Positions 33,469 to 44,758 of a stretch of DNA of 64,000 bases are shown here, one piece after another. Below the pieces are notes generated by a model. It saw only the letters and a program-made list of their open reading frames with translations. It had not been told where the DNA came from and did no database searches. Made by a program: the position numbers and the translations under genes. The stretch lies in contig VXIS01000029.1 in assembly GCA_008704415.1 (NCBI GenBank), positions 124,001-188,000 of the forward strand. Direction: 5' to 3'. Within the stretch, counting starts at the first letter, position 1, and the number at the start of each line of letters is the position of its first letter. The DNA is from Sphaerosporella brunnea (Eukaryota; Ascomycota; Pezizomycetes; Pezizales; Pyronemataceae).

Positions 33469-35047
33469 GGAGGCTTGTGTGGATAAATGGAGTGGAAATC
33501 GAGTGGAGTAATAGGCTGTCTAGTGATGGCAGTGATGGGTGTCGATGAGGGAGTCGTTCAACGTTGTTGCTGGCGAAGACCAGGTGGTTAGCGTCCGTCA
33601 TACTACCTCACTCGAATATAGCTTACAACACTCGCGATCGAGCTCGAACATTGACCGCAATCGAGCTCGAACATTGACCGCGACCGAACAAGTCAACACC
33701 AACCCGATAGCGAACAAATGGACACCACCACCCTTCAAGTACACCATTCCATCGATACCGTCGCAAGGGACGTAAACACAACTGGACGTCAAGGGTTCTC
33801 TGAAGTGTTCCAATCTGTCCGAACGGAATGATTGCAAGATCCTATCACCACGGACAGCACAACACTGAGAAGATCTTGACTCGACATCGTGATACATTAA
33901 CTACTGAAGCTACTCGGTAGCATATTCCCTCACTACCTCCGGCTTCCTTGCAGCTCATCTTGAACTCTTGGGGCCCAAGAGATCGAGATGTCGATCCCCC
34001 GACCAGGCTGACCTCCTCTCGCCGGTGCATGACCAGGACGCTTAATGAATACATCGACCGAGTGATACATAGTGAATCCATCTTCGCGACCGCTTCTCGA
34101 CTTCGCAGATATCGGTATCGGTGCTTATCTCAACGTGGCCTTACGGTGCCACTGTATATCATGCACGGAGAGTCACAAGGTACAGAAATCAGGATGCGAA
34201 GCGAACCAACAGGGAGGTAAACGGCACAGTCTGACAGACTGGCACCGGAGCCTGGTGCGATGTCGACACCTCTCGGCTAAGATGCAGAAAATCACGACGG
34301 CGGAATCTCAAGCGCAGGGGTTGCATCGTGCGGCCGTCGTGCGGAATCTTGTTGGAGGACAATATTTAGACTCCAGACTCACGTCGAACAACCTTGCAGG
34401 CTGGCGAATGTCTCGATGTGGATTGAGGGCGTTGGAGAAACCTTCCGCGCTGACCCTACCGGTTAATGTGGTCAGCGCCACAGTGGCTGAGATGCGTGAA
34501 CCCGTGGCGCAGTGGCACAGCACAATCCACTCGCTCTCGAGACGGTCTGGCAGAGCCGATACACGCAGGACACGCGCGCTAGGCTCTGAATCGCGCAGGG
34601 ACGAGGCAGCGGACAGTCGACTTTAAAGACGGCCGCTCGACGTCTCATCGGATTCAAAAGCGGGCAGGTGGGCTTGTCTCTTTTTGGTGGGTATCGACCT
34701 CACAAAGGAAAAAAACACAAGTGAACACAGGAGCCTGGCTGTCGACACGTTTTATTCGTTCCTTTGTTTCGAGCTTGAGGAATCAGCTTGATTGGATGTG
34801 CAGAAAGGTATTAGAACCCGTTTTAATTGCACATCCACTCTCCACACGCAAGCCTTCCAGTCTATTCCGTGGCCGCTTTGTTTGTCGCCGGTTGACATAA
34901 CTATGTAAGCAAAGTACGCTTCTGGAAACGAAACCTCATTCCTCAAGCATCATTCCTCACGACGCAGGCTTTTCGAAGGGAACGAAACGTGAGGAACCGC
35001 TCGCCCTTGATTCACCTTGCTACCCCTCGTGCAAACATCACCATAGA
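33469..35047. other. Intergenic; short tandem repeat, no firm gene
   Basis: Two copies of a 22-bp unit (ATCGAGCTCGAACATTGACC core) with period 23 at 33637-33681. A 184-codon frame (34072-34626) opens with GTG, not ATG, and has no recognised domain, so it is not called. Confidence 0.4.
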
Positions 35048-36062
35048 ATGCTTCCACTAAAAGAAATCCTTTCTCCTGCTTCACCTTCTCGCTCTCCATC
35101 CTCTGCGAGAGCTGCGTTGCAGAGAACGGAAATCACAACAACTCAGTCACAAGGCGGTCCAGCAAATCTTTTTCCACACAAGATGCATTCGCCTGGGGAA
35201 GATAGGGTACGAACCCAGGTTGGTCGGAGTGCCTTTTCTTCAGGGCCTCCACCTCAAATATCACAAATACCAGCAGTCCTATCTACAAAACCACCTCTAC
35301 CACTATTGCCCTCCCAACCACCACCACCACCACCACCACACTCCCAAACACACACAGGTCTACACACACTTTTACAAGCTGCAGTAATGTCCACCAATCT
35401 GGACAACAGCGAAACGGTACTCCCAGAAACCTTGGAATGTAAACATCGCTAACATTATTCAGGAGGCGACCACACCCGCGCCCGAGGAACTTTCCGACAA
35501 GGCCAAGGGAAAGAGGCCCGCTAAAGCGGAGCCTGAGAAGGCGACCGATCTCAAAAAGAGAAAGGTCAAAGGTGACAGCGGGGATTGCGACAAGTCCGAC
35601 GAGCCAGCTAGCGGCCCATCCCGTCCTGCGCGCCCTCCGTACAGTCAGGAGGAAGATGATTTCATAAGATTCTGCCGCGACGACCTGTGCCAGTCTTGGG
35701 AAGGAACTCAGAAACTCTTTAACCAGCACTGGGCCGTCGATGAGAAAGCGTATCGACAGATCCCGGGACTGCAATCCCGCTATTACCGCTTGTTGGATAT
35801 TCCTGTCCGTGATCGGAAGAAGGGAAGCTTGGGACGTCCGGAGCTCGGAATTCTGGCGACTACTGATCGCCGTTACTGGTGGATGGAGGGAGCGCTCACT
35901 TACGAGCAGCGGGCGGAGATGGAGAAGGAGAAGGAGAAGGAGAAGGAGAAGGAGGGAGAGGAGAAGAAGCGGCAGCTGGAGGGATATTCGGAGGAAGAGC
36001 CGCGTGCGATGGACAGCGACACTGAGATGACCGACAGTGGAAGTGATCACCTTGGCGAGTGA
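35048..36062 (+). CDS. SANT/Myb-like fungal protein
   Basis: 322 aa from exons 35048-35416 and 35463-36062; the 46-bp intron (GTACTC donor, CGCTAAC branch, TTCAG acceptor) is in phase. The N-terminus MLPLKEILSPASP and a proline run (residues about 85-100) precede a lysine-rich, NLS-like stretch (KRPAKAEPEKATDLKKRK). Then comes a Myb/SANT-type module: YSQEEDDFIRFCRDDLCQSW, FNQHW, LQSRYYRLL and the trailing TTDRRYWWM. The C-terminus is a Glu/Lys helix and an acidic serine tail. Families with this layout are common in Pezizomycotina and presumed nuclear and DNA-linked. An alternative start at 35388 would remove the N-terminal extension. Confidence 0.72.
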
Positions 36063-37478
36063 TCTCCTACTTCCAGATCCTAATCTCTTTGTGCTGTCTA
36101 CTCATTGGCGTGGGGGGCGTTCATGGTTTGTGTTGGGTTGTCGGCGTCTGGGTGTTTTGGGCGGATAGAATTGTATTTCTTGCTTCTTGAACATAGAAAC
36201 AGAGTCACATGTGAAGTTGGACGAAGCCAGCTTGGGAAAACGATATCGATCGAGTCCCACCCTGGGCAGGCCAACATCTAGTAACGCGTCTCGTGGTCCC
36301 AGAGCCGGTGATCGGCTTCACGATGCACTGGCTCCTCCCTACAACCGAGATGTTGGCAATCGCCTGTCCGGCACGTGACGAGCGCTGTATGCACTTTGCC
36401 GTTTTCCCTACATAAAGGCGCCCCCTGGGTTTCTGCACCTGATGATATTTGCACTTTCCATTCTTTGGGGGGGTGGAAGCGGGGGGGGCGCGTCACATCC
36501 CCTGATTCTGCAGGATCACCCCCCTTTTTTTTCCGCTGCAGTTACCGAGATACGTCTTGGGGGGAAGGTCTTGGGGGGGAAGGGAGAGGAGAGAAGCCAG
36601 CAAACGCGGGTAGCGCGGACTCATAGACGCCTGGCTGATGGGTTAATTTTTTTTTTCGATGTGCATCCGCGGCGCGTGTAAGTGGAGAAGCTTACTGACT
36701 TTGCCCACGGAACTTCACCTGCAACAAGGCGAGACAAGGCAGGCGACAGTGAATGAACGGTAAAGGGGGAGGGGTCTTTTTTTTTTTTTTTTTTTTTTTC
36801 TGGCTGCTGAAGAAATCTAAGGCCACCCGTACATAAGCCGTCCCCAGGCATAAAATAAAAATCCCTCCACCAAGCAAGCCGGAGGGTGGGACCAAATACC
36901 CCGGCGGCGCGGAACTTTTCCCCGCAGCTCTCCTTGCACCTGGGGCGCAATGGATGTGAGGGACTACCTGGAGTACAGAAGTCCGGTATATCCAACGACT
37001 ACGTGTAGCTGCCGTTGTGTGTAGAGTAAAGGGCGGCATTAAATGTTTCCGAAGCAGCGGCCTAGGTCTAGAGCTTAGTGTCCGGGGGTCATAAGCATGG
37101 AGATCTGCAAATATGAGTAACGAACACGGGTAGCCTGAGCCACTAAAAGACCCGGAATGTACCAGCCACGCCTTGTCAGTTGCATGAGGTGTCACTCGTG
37201 GAAACGTATGATTGCTACAGTCTACAAAAGCATCGAGAACCAAGTTCATCACCAGACAAACGAATACAAGAGGGAACTGCCGTTTAATTTCCCAAGAAGC
37301 TACGGAGATCTACAATCTGCCACACTCCAAACAAATGATCTCAGCTTTCCAGCCCTGAGGAAAAACAAACCCCCCCCCTTCCGTGAAGATTGAAAACAAC
37401 AAAGCCCTTCCTAGGAAACAACTAATGAAACCATTGTTCACCTGACAATATTGCCAAATCAAAGAGATCAAGAACCTT
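36063..37478. other. Intergenic with poly-T tract
   Basis: A run of about 22 T at 36778-36799 and G-rich blocks near 36470-36590. Open frames are shadows; no gene seen. Confidence 0.5.
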
Positions 37479-39550
37479 TTACCGACTGGGATGGTAAATG
37501 GCAGGGACACGGTTGAGTTCCGAGTGAAGAAACTGTGCCGCGGCCTGATGCTTGGGGAGTTCGATAGCGTGCATCGAGCGTTCCATGTCCTTGTTATCCA
37601 TGTTGGCGATTTGCTGTTGAGCGAGTCCCCCCTGGAACACGAGACGTGCGCGTTCGATGCGCTTTTTCTGTTCGTCAATCTCTGCTTGCTCCATATCCAG
37701 ATCGGGGATGAGATGACGGTTGACGAGGCCGAGACGCGTGCACTCTTCGTCGCCCTGGCACGGATCCTGTGCAAATTCCACTTTGGTGTCACGGAAAGCA
37801 TCAAGGTTTTTGATAGCTTTCAGAGACGCAATGCCCGCCTTGATCGTGGAGTAGCCGAGAACAGCCTTGAGCATCTTTCCTCGGGTCTCGACACTGATAT
37901 CCAAGAACTTACTCTGCACATCGGGGCCGATTGCACCGTGAACAGTCGCGCAGATGTAATCGAGGAGTGCGCTCCTCAGATTCGCACCGTCTCCAGACTG
38001 CTCAACGTACGCTGGGACAAAGAAGTCACAGTGACACGGACCAATGGTGACGACTCTCGAATCCGTATCTTCAAAGTGGTAGACATCCTTGACAGCGACC
38101 ATCATCGGAGGCGGATAGACGACACCCAAGCGTACGGTGCGGCCGTCAGACATGAAGACGGGAAGGTATTCACGCTCGGCAAACTGAGCAGCAGTGCCCT
38201 GATTAGCGAACTTGATTAAAATGAACTTCTCGCCCTCATATGCACCCTGGTAGATTTCCTCGATGCGGCCGGTGTTTCCAAGGCTCCGGAGTACATGGCC
38301 AAGGGTAACCCCTTCATCCAACCCCACGATGTAGATGATGCGACGTTCCTCAACCATCTCAGGCTCCTCAATGATCTCAGACTCATCCGTGGCTCCAGGA
38401 TCGATATGATCAGTGGGAGTTATCACATCAGCAACTGGCGCCGATGCAGTAACTCGAGCTTCACCTGAGGTAACTTGAGGACCTTCATCTGAGACGATAG
38501 GCAAGGGTTCTTCGGTCCCCAAGGCTGCCGTGTCCAGGCCAGGACGAGGCTGGCCTGCACCGTGGTAACGGGGGGTGGTTTCGCGATAAGGTCTATCCGC
38601 AATCATCAGCGGTCTTCGGCTGCCTCTGCCTCTGCGGTTTTCTTGTCCACGGTGTGCGGTAGGACGCAATAGACCACTCCCGCGATTACCGCCAATGTAT
38701 GGGCCGGCGTTGTATTGGCCGGAATATCCCACCTGCTTCTCCAAACTACTTAGGCGTTCCTGGAATTTGTCAGCTCTCTCCTTTTGGTTTAAAGCAGAGT
38801 CCTTGTAGCTGATAGGAACACGGCGGCGGACATGGAAAGCAGGAGGAGGAGCTCGGAGGTCGGCACTAGTAATAGGTTCCTGTCTCACATACGGAGGAGC
38901 GTGTCCAGGCGGCAGTGAATATTTGGCAGCGGTGACATCGACGCCAGCACCTTCCGCGACATGAACCTCAAGGTGAGAAGCAACACCACCTGCTCCCAGC
39001 GTGTTGCGGCCACGTCTGGTATGCAAAACAACTTCCCTACTGTCGACAGTCTCCTGGATGGTTTCCTCCCTCGGCACTCTGTTTCCGCGCAGAGCCGGGC
39101 TGGGAGCTCCTGAACCCATCGGAGAGGGTGGGCAGACCCAGTCCTCCTCCTCAGGGCATTCGTCAAGCTTATCACCCTGGGCACCGCGTGGCAGAGCCGG
39201 GCTGGGAGCTCCTGAACCCATCGGAGAGGGTGGGCGGACCCAGTCCTCCTCCTCAGGGCATTCGTCAAGCTTACCACCCTGGGCACCGCGTGGCAGAGGC
39301 TGCTGAGACGAAAGATGAGCGGGGGTTTCCAATGCACGAGCCTAAATTTCGTCAGTTCCCATCCAGAGACATCAATAAACTTTACATACAGTGTTCCTAT
39401 CCTTCGGGAACCCCGAGGGTCCCTGATGGGGGGCTGGAATTGCTAGGGACAGACGGCCCTTCTGTTTGCAAGTTAATCACAGTTCTTCGCAATTCAGCGG
39501 TGTGTCGCTACCTCTTGCGCGTAGCGCTGCATACGCTCACTTACGTCCAT
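37479..39550 (-). CDS. RRM-like RNA-binding protein with internal tandem repeat
   Basis: 633 aa. The long frame at 39341-37479 has no ATG at its start and is preceded by an acceptor (AAATTTAG); a 13-codon first exon at 39550-39512 (MDVSERMQRYAQE) joins it in phase across a 170-bp intron. Residues about 30-97 are two near-identical 34-residue units (LPRGAQG-KLDECPEEEDWV...). An RRM-type fold is suggested at about 347-424 by RNP2-like IIYIVGL and RNP1-like KFILIKFA with correct spacing. A second, helical domain and a C-terminal coiled coil follow. Arginine/glycine stretches lie between (RRGRGSRR). RNA binding is inferred. A strong alternative donor, GTAAGTGAG, lies six bases into exon 1 and would give a shorter N-terminus. 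Confidence 0.65.
39093..39296 (-). repeat. 102-bp tandem duplication within the RRM-like gene
   Basis: Two adjacent 102-bp units that differ at only a few positions and keep the reading frame, coding two 34-residue acidic/proline repeats. Confidence 0.92.
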
Positions 39551-40545
39551 AGAGAGCTGGCGGCGGTGGATATGACTGATAAAAGACGTAAAAGAAGGTA
39601 AAGTATTGCGGAATGAAGGTGGGGATGACCGGTAGGGGTTGAGGAGACTGAGGATGACTGGGTGTCGCTGGGGTTTGCGGACGATGGAGTGTGACTAGTT
39701 ATCGTGCATCACTAGTATGCACTCAACACGCCGAGACTGGCAGACGTCGTCCACAAATGTGAATGATCCATCTCACAGAACCCTTCGATGCGTTCGGTAG
39801 AGTTATTTTTTGAACGTCTTTCTGTGAAATGCTAGAACGTGCGTTTTCATCTGTCTTGTTTGTACATGCTTCTACCGAGGGCTGTCCTTGCAGGCTGCAT
39901 TCTGAGGCTTTCGGATTCGTAGACACAGTGCAGCCAGCGTCAACAAAATCCTCAAATGCAAGAGATCTGTTCTGTGCTGCCGAGCAAACAACCAGGCAGG
40001 CCGGCCCGCCAAAGCGAAAGGCGACACGGTTGTAAAATCACAAAGAGCCTGAGAAAAAGAAAGTAGTAATGTTGCTTGTTTAGTGCTTGTATACAAATTT
40101 TGAAATAGCGTCGGGGACCTTCCCGTCGCTCTATAACGGCCAAATAGATCAATGTTCTATTGCAACAAACAACCATCTAGTGGAGGACTTCCCGTCATTC
40201 TATTCTGGGTGTGTAGAGGGGTCAAAACTGTCAAGGAAGCAGCAGAAATAGAGGCCCACTAGACAAACCGGCTTTTCGTGCTGGTCTATTGGCGCTCAAT
40301 AGAAAGGTCGGTCGAAAGCCTGTGTCATGTCGAAACTTTCAATTCAGCCGATAGGTGATTGTTCTATTCGGTCTGGATAGAGCGATGGGGAAGGCTTCCA
40401 TTTGTTCAAAAGGAAAAAAAAAAAACGGCTATCATGCTCGGTACACCCTAAATTGCTGAAAAATCTTCGGTACCCCCATTTTTTGCCAATGTAGTGTACC
40501 CTAAAAAATCCCGGAGCGATAGATATGTACCTAGGTACGTACATA
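39551..40545. other. Intergenic, nothing recognised
   Basis: Short frames only. Two similar blocks (CTTCCCGTCGCTCTATA near 40120 and CTTCCCGTCATTCTATT near 40188) are noted; no gene seen. Confidence 0.4.
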
Positions 40546-41332
40546 CCTTAGCAGGAGGGGGGGTGGTTTGGGAAATGGTTCTGTGGGCATTGTGTGGTGA
40601 TTTTTAAAAATGCGGATTCTCTGCGGAGTGGTACTCTCATAGTACTCTTGAACGAAAAATATTTTGCCCAAATAAGGGTGGATGATGGTTATCAAGCAAA
40701 AAAATTATTTCCCGGCTAACCATCATATAACTATTATATGAAATTATACGGTAGAAAGCTTATTTTCCTTGCTTCCGCACCTCGCCGCGGCGATGGCGCC
40801 CGCGAGGCACTAGCTATCTCCTCTCCACCTCGAACACGAGCGCCAGCATTATCTCCTCATCAGCATCATCAGCATCATCATCATCATCATCACCGTCCAG
40901 GCGTGCACCCGACTGGTCCCTCGCCTCCTGCAACCCCCAAAACCAGCAATTGATGCAGCATAAAAAATTAACTGGGAAATGTGGTGATGCCAAAGTCGGA
41001 AGCATACTTGTCGCAGAGGGACAGCTTGTTGAAACACTCACCACAATCGCCGCGAAGGCTGATGAATCGTGCGAACACACGATCTCACTCGTGAAACACG
41101 TGAAGTCACTCGCTGGTGTCGCAAGCATTACCTGCTAGTCCATGGATGTGAGTATTACCAAGGAAAACCGGTCCCATAATGCTTTTTCGATGTGCACGAT
41201 GTTTTGAGGAGGTGGGTTATGTAATGAAGCACTCCCAAAAACACAGTGCGTTGTAGAGCTTACTTCCGAAAAACCATTATATGTCCATAACCATTTTAAC
41301 CATTTTCCAGCCCCACCCCCCCCTTGCTAAGG
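40546..41332. mobile_element. Non-autonomous element with about 35-bp inverted termini
   Basis: Left end CCTTAGCAGGAGGGGGGGTG and right end (reverse complement) CCTTAGCAAGGGGGGGGTGG, each continuing with TGG(G/A)AAATGGTT. They are about 790 bp apart in inverted orientation. No clear target duplication was found, and no transposase is recognised inside. The interior has a CAT/His repeat near 40858-40891 and ACCATT/AATGGT motifs repeated near both ends. The family cannot be assigned. Confidence 0.6.
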
Positions 41333-41787
41333 CACTTAGATAATGGTTCAACCTCGAGTGAATTTTATTGTCAAACTACCATCAAAAACCACTGCACTCG
41401 CACACGCACTGACACCTGCTGGCACTCGGTTCCACGGATCGCGTCCGCCGCTTCACTTAAAATCTGGTCACAGACCTGTGTATCCTCAAACTCTTCAACT
41501 TCAATTACAAGCGCTTTCAACGTCAGATTCCAGCGTGCCATCGCCTTCTAAGATGCGAGCATCCAAGCTGTGAGCAGGCGCCGCAATATACACATACCAG
41601 GGACGCAAAGCACACTCAGTTCATGGAACCAAATCCATACGACCCCATCTGATAGGCGATCCATCATCGCTGTTGCGGAGACTTAAGGTATAGCTGTCTT
41701 CAACCGTGCTCTAGGATATTTAGGCGGCTGAAAATGATCTCGCTCACCTTGCGGCGCGGTGGCGCGTGCTGATGAACCAATTGCCGA
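41333..41787. other. Intergenic, nothing recognised
   Basis: Flank between the inverted-repeat element and the tandem duplication; no gene seen. Confidence 0.4.
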
Positions 41788-42348
41788 GCATGTGAAGTAT
41801 TATTGGAGAAGCCTGTTGCATGAGGCGCCGGCGTGTACATTCGAAGAAGTCAAAAACCTCACTCTCTCGCCATCAGCCAGAGAAGTAATGTTTTATAGAG
41901 GAAAAACCCTCAAAGGGGACAAAAACCTCTGCCCGACGTCGGGTTGCTCTTTCTTCCACGTTTCGGGGGCCCTGCAGTATGCCATTTGCTCTTATCGTGC
42001 ACAGTTACACATTGTTCTTTTTCTTGTTCTGAGGAGAAAAAGAAGGAGGAGAGGAGGGAAAAATGGTATTTATAGTCGAGGATGAGGCTCTGTAGGGTTT
42101 TTGCCGACATATTTTGGCCGACATTCTGGCAGAGTGCAGCCATGTGGAGCAAGAGTGCCGGTCTCTTACTCGCAGGTCCTGTCACATCACTCCTCAGCTT
42201 CGCTGGACTTCCCATGGGATCTGGAGGTTCACATGCTGGAATATCAACATCCAAGTGAGAGAGACAGTCCTTGGTAGCGAGCCTCAGAGCATAGATAATA
42301 GCGCAAGCCTAGCCATATGGAACACCGAGCGTATGGGCATGTGAAGTA
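41788..42348. repeat. Tandem repeat unit A (about 549 bp)
   Basis: Starts at GCATGTGAAGTATTATTGG. The same start string recurs at 42337 at the junction with the second unit, setting the period. It is highly similar to 43650-44190 throughout, including the stretch reading CTCTCTCGCCATCAGCCAG and a polypurine block GAGGAGAAAAAGAAGGAGGA. It ends without LTR-type TG...CA boundaries. Confidence 0.8.
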
Positions 42349-43651
42349 CCGTATGATTCCTTATATACCGCGCACGCGGTGTTCAAAAGTCTGGGCGGTT
42401 AGGTTTTCTGGGCGGTTAGGTTTTCTGAGAGTAGGACCCGGATGCCAGCCAACCTGACGTCAGGCAGGCGTTTCATTGACGTCCACCAACGGCGCACCAC
42501 AAGACTGCATCGCGCACCGAACACTGAACCCCCGCAGCATCTGAACAGCCCCAGCCCAGTATGTTCCCAGGACCTTGAAATGCATGGAAAACTGACTTGT
42601 GAGCGAAGGGATGAGCACATAAAACTACGACATTCTCAATCAAGTGCGGGAGGAGGCGGACCATCTTCCAACTCCACCCCGACAGTATGTTGACCGCGCT
42701 GTGGGCTCGGCATCCCAGGCACATACTACTAGTTCTAGTAGTACTAGCATGGAGAGGGAGCTCTGCCTGAGCATCGGCGGCGGCAGCATGGAGAGCAATA
42801 CCAAGAGGCACGGCCCCGACGTCAAGGCCACAAACCAATCCCCGTCGGTGCCCGTTGCACGAACTCTCTAACGTTCCCGCCAGCGGTAGAGGCAGTAGAG
42901 GGCCGTCCCCCGCTGGCACCTATGCAACAAAGCCATACGAGAACGCGCATTGTGAATTTCTTAAAGCGCAAGGCTACGACGGCATTTATTCCAGAAGGCC
43001 TGACAGGCTATGTGCGGCCACTCGATACGCATGTCAACAAATCGGTGAAGCAACATATCAGCGACTATCTTGAGGAAAAGATAGAAGAGAATTGGCATAG
43101 CGATTTCCCTGGTAAGGCAAATGTTCGGGTGTGGGAGCGTCGGATTTTGATTACTCACTGCATCGCTGACGCATGGGAAAAGCTCCATAATGAGCAAGGA
43201 GATGTCATTCGCAAGTCGTTTCAGCAGACTGGGATTTCTTTGAATCCTAATGGTTCAGAAGATCACCTTCTGAAGGTCATAGATCTACTACATCTTGCCA
43301 AGAAAATTGGTAGTAGCGAGGTTTGGGGAGCCAGAGGTTTGAGTTGTGATTTGGAGCCGGGCGTGGTGGGGGAGGAAAAGCAGGCGCCGGACCGGGGGTG
43401 GGCTTCTGCAGGAGGACAATTGGCCACATCTTTTACGACTGCTTGACGACAAGGATGCTGTGCCACAGGATATTGAGGCCAAAGAGTGGGAGGATGATGA
43501 TGATGAAATTGCTGTACAAGTGTAATTATCAGTTTCTGAGCTGTTTCTGGCGCGCTGCACCTGTTGCTGCCTACCCCCCTAGTACCGGCACTTGGTATAA
43601 TAAAGTTGCGCGGTACTTCAAAATGCGCGGTATATAAGGGATTATACGGTA
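42347..43651 (+). mobile_element. Pogo-like DNA element with TIRs and a truncated DDE_1 transposase
   Basis: Inverted termini CCGTATGATTCCTTATATAC (left, from 42349) and CCGTATAATCCCTTATATAC (right, reverse complement, from 43649) are flanked by TA on both sides, the duplication made by Tc1/mariner/pogo enzymes. The right end is nearer the consensus. The plus frame 42922-43446 encodes the C-terminal part of a pogo/Tigger-type transposase: FIPEGLTGYVRPLDTHVNKS, ERRILITHCIADAWEKLH, and FQQTGISLNPNGSEDHLL. The N-terminal DNA-binding domain and most of the catalytic core are missing, so the copy is not autonomous. A 17-bp tandem repeat (TGGGCGGTTAGGTTTTC twice) follows the left end near 42392. 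Confidence 0.82.
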
Positions 43652-44190
43652 TTATTATTGGAGAAGCTTGTCACCGGCGTGGAGTCAAAAACCTCACTCT
43701 CTCGCCATCAGCCAGAGAAGTGATGTTTTATAGAGGAAAAACCCTCAAAGGGGACAAAAACCTCTGCCCGACGTCGGGTTTGCTCTCTTTCTTCCACGTT
43801 TCGGGGGGCCCTGCAGTATGCCCATTTGCTCTTATCGTGCACAGTTACACATTGTTCTTTTTCTTGTTCTGAGGAGAAAAAAAAGGAGGAGAGGAGGGAA
43901 AAATGGTATTTATAGTCGAGGATGAGGCTCTGTAGGGTTTTTGCCGACATATTTTGGCCGACATTCTGGCAGAGTGCAGCCATGTGGAGCAAAAGCGCCA
44001 GTCACTTACTCGCAGGTCCTCTCACACCACCCTACCCTTCAGCTTCGCTGGACTTCCCATGGGTGACTGGAGGTTCGCCTGCTGAAATATCCACATCCAA
44101 GTGAGAGAGTTCAGACTCGTCCTTGGTAGTGAGCCTCAAAGCATAGATAATAGGACAAATCTAGACATACAGAACGCCTGTATCGCGATA
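43650..44190. repeat. Tandem repeat unit B, interrupted near its start by the pogo-like element
   Basis: Begins TATTATTATTGGAGAAGC directly after the right inverted repeat and follows unit A to about 44190, with scattered mismatches and small indels. The first bases of this unit, GCATGTGAAG, are at 42337 on the other side of the inserted element. Confidence 0.8.
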
Positions 44191-44758
44191 ATTTTTACAG
44201 GTTCATGTCAGGTCAGTGAGCATGAGGTGGAACTTGAAGGGCTGGCTAGAGAAAACCGGCCTGGCGGTCGCCAGTACAATCAGCTCGGCAGGATAGTACA
44301 GATCTTCTTACGACTTTAAGCTTTACAACATGTGCAGTCGGCAACCAGCAGCGAAGCATTCTAATCGGGGTCAAGCCGCGTTGAGTTCTGCAGTTGGTAG
44401 GGAATTGAGGGCTGCAATATAGGATCTGCGGGTGTTAGCTGGTGGAGTCGCTGCCCCTCTTTAGACTAACTAACTTCATCACCCTTTCAACTGCTACTAA
44501 AAGGCTTTCAGAAAGCTCGAGAGGGGAGGCTAGCACAAAACAAACAATGGAAGATGGAAAACATGGCGAGGCTCTGGCATTTTGCCAGACCCTCTTCCAT
44601 TAATACAATACAGCGTTCCCCAAACATGGCGGTTTCAGGACAAATCATTCAATTGTCATGCCCGTACTATCTATGCACGTAGCATATCCCCTCATTCCCA
44701 AATCAATTCCATGTCAAGGGTTGTATCCCTTATAGCCGTCCTATCGGATTGCTCTCCG
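44191..44758. other. Intergenic, nothing recognised
   Basis: 3' flank of the membrane-protein gene; no supported gene. Confidence 0.45.

Noticed and set aside
34072..34626. 184-codon plus-strand frame
   Set aside because: Starts with GTG, has no recognised domain and overlaps minus-strand frames of similar length.
41788..44190. LTR retrotransposon with two long terminal repeats
   Set aside because: The units lack TG...CA ends, no primer-binding site or pol is between them, and the intervening DNA is a TA-flanked pogo-like element; a tandem duplication with later insertion fits better.
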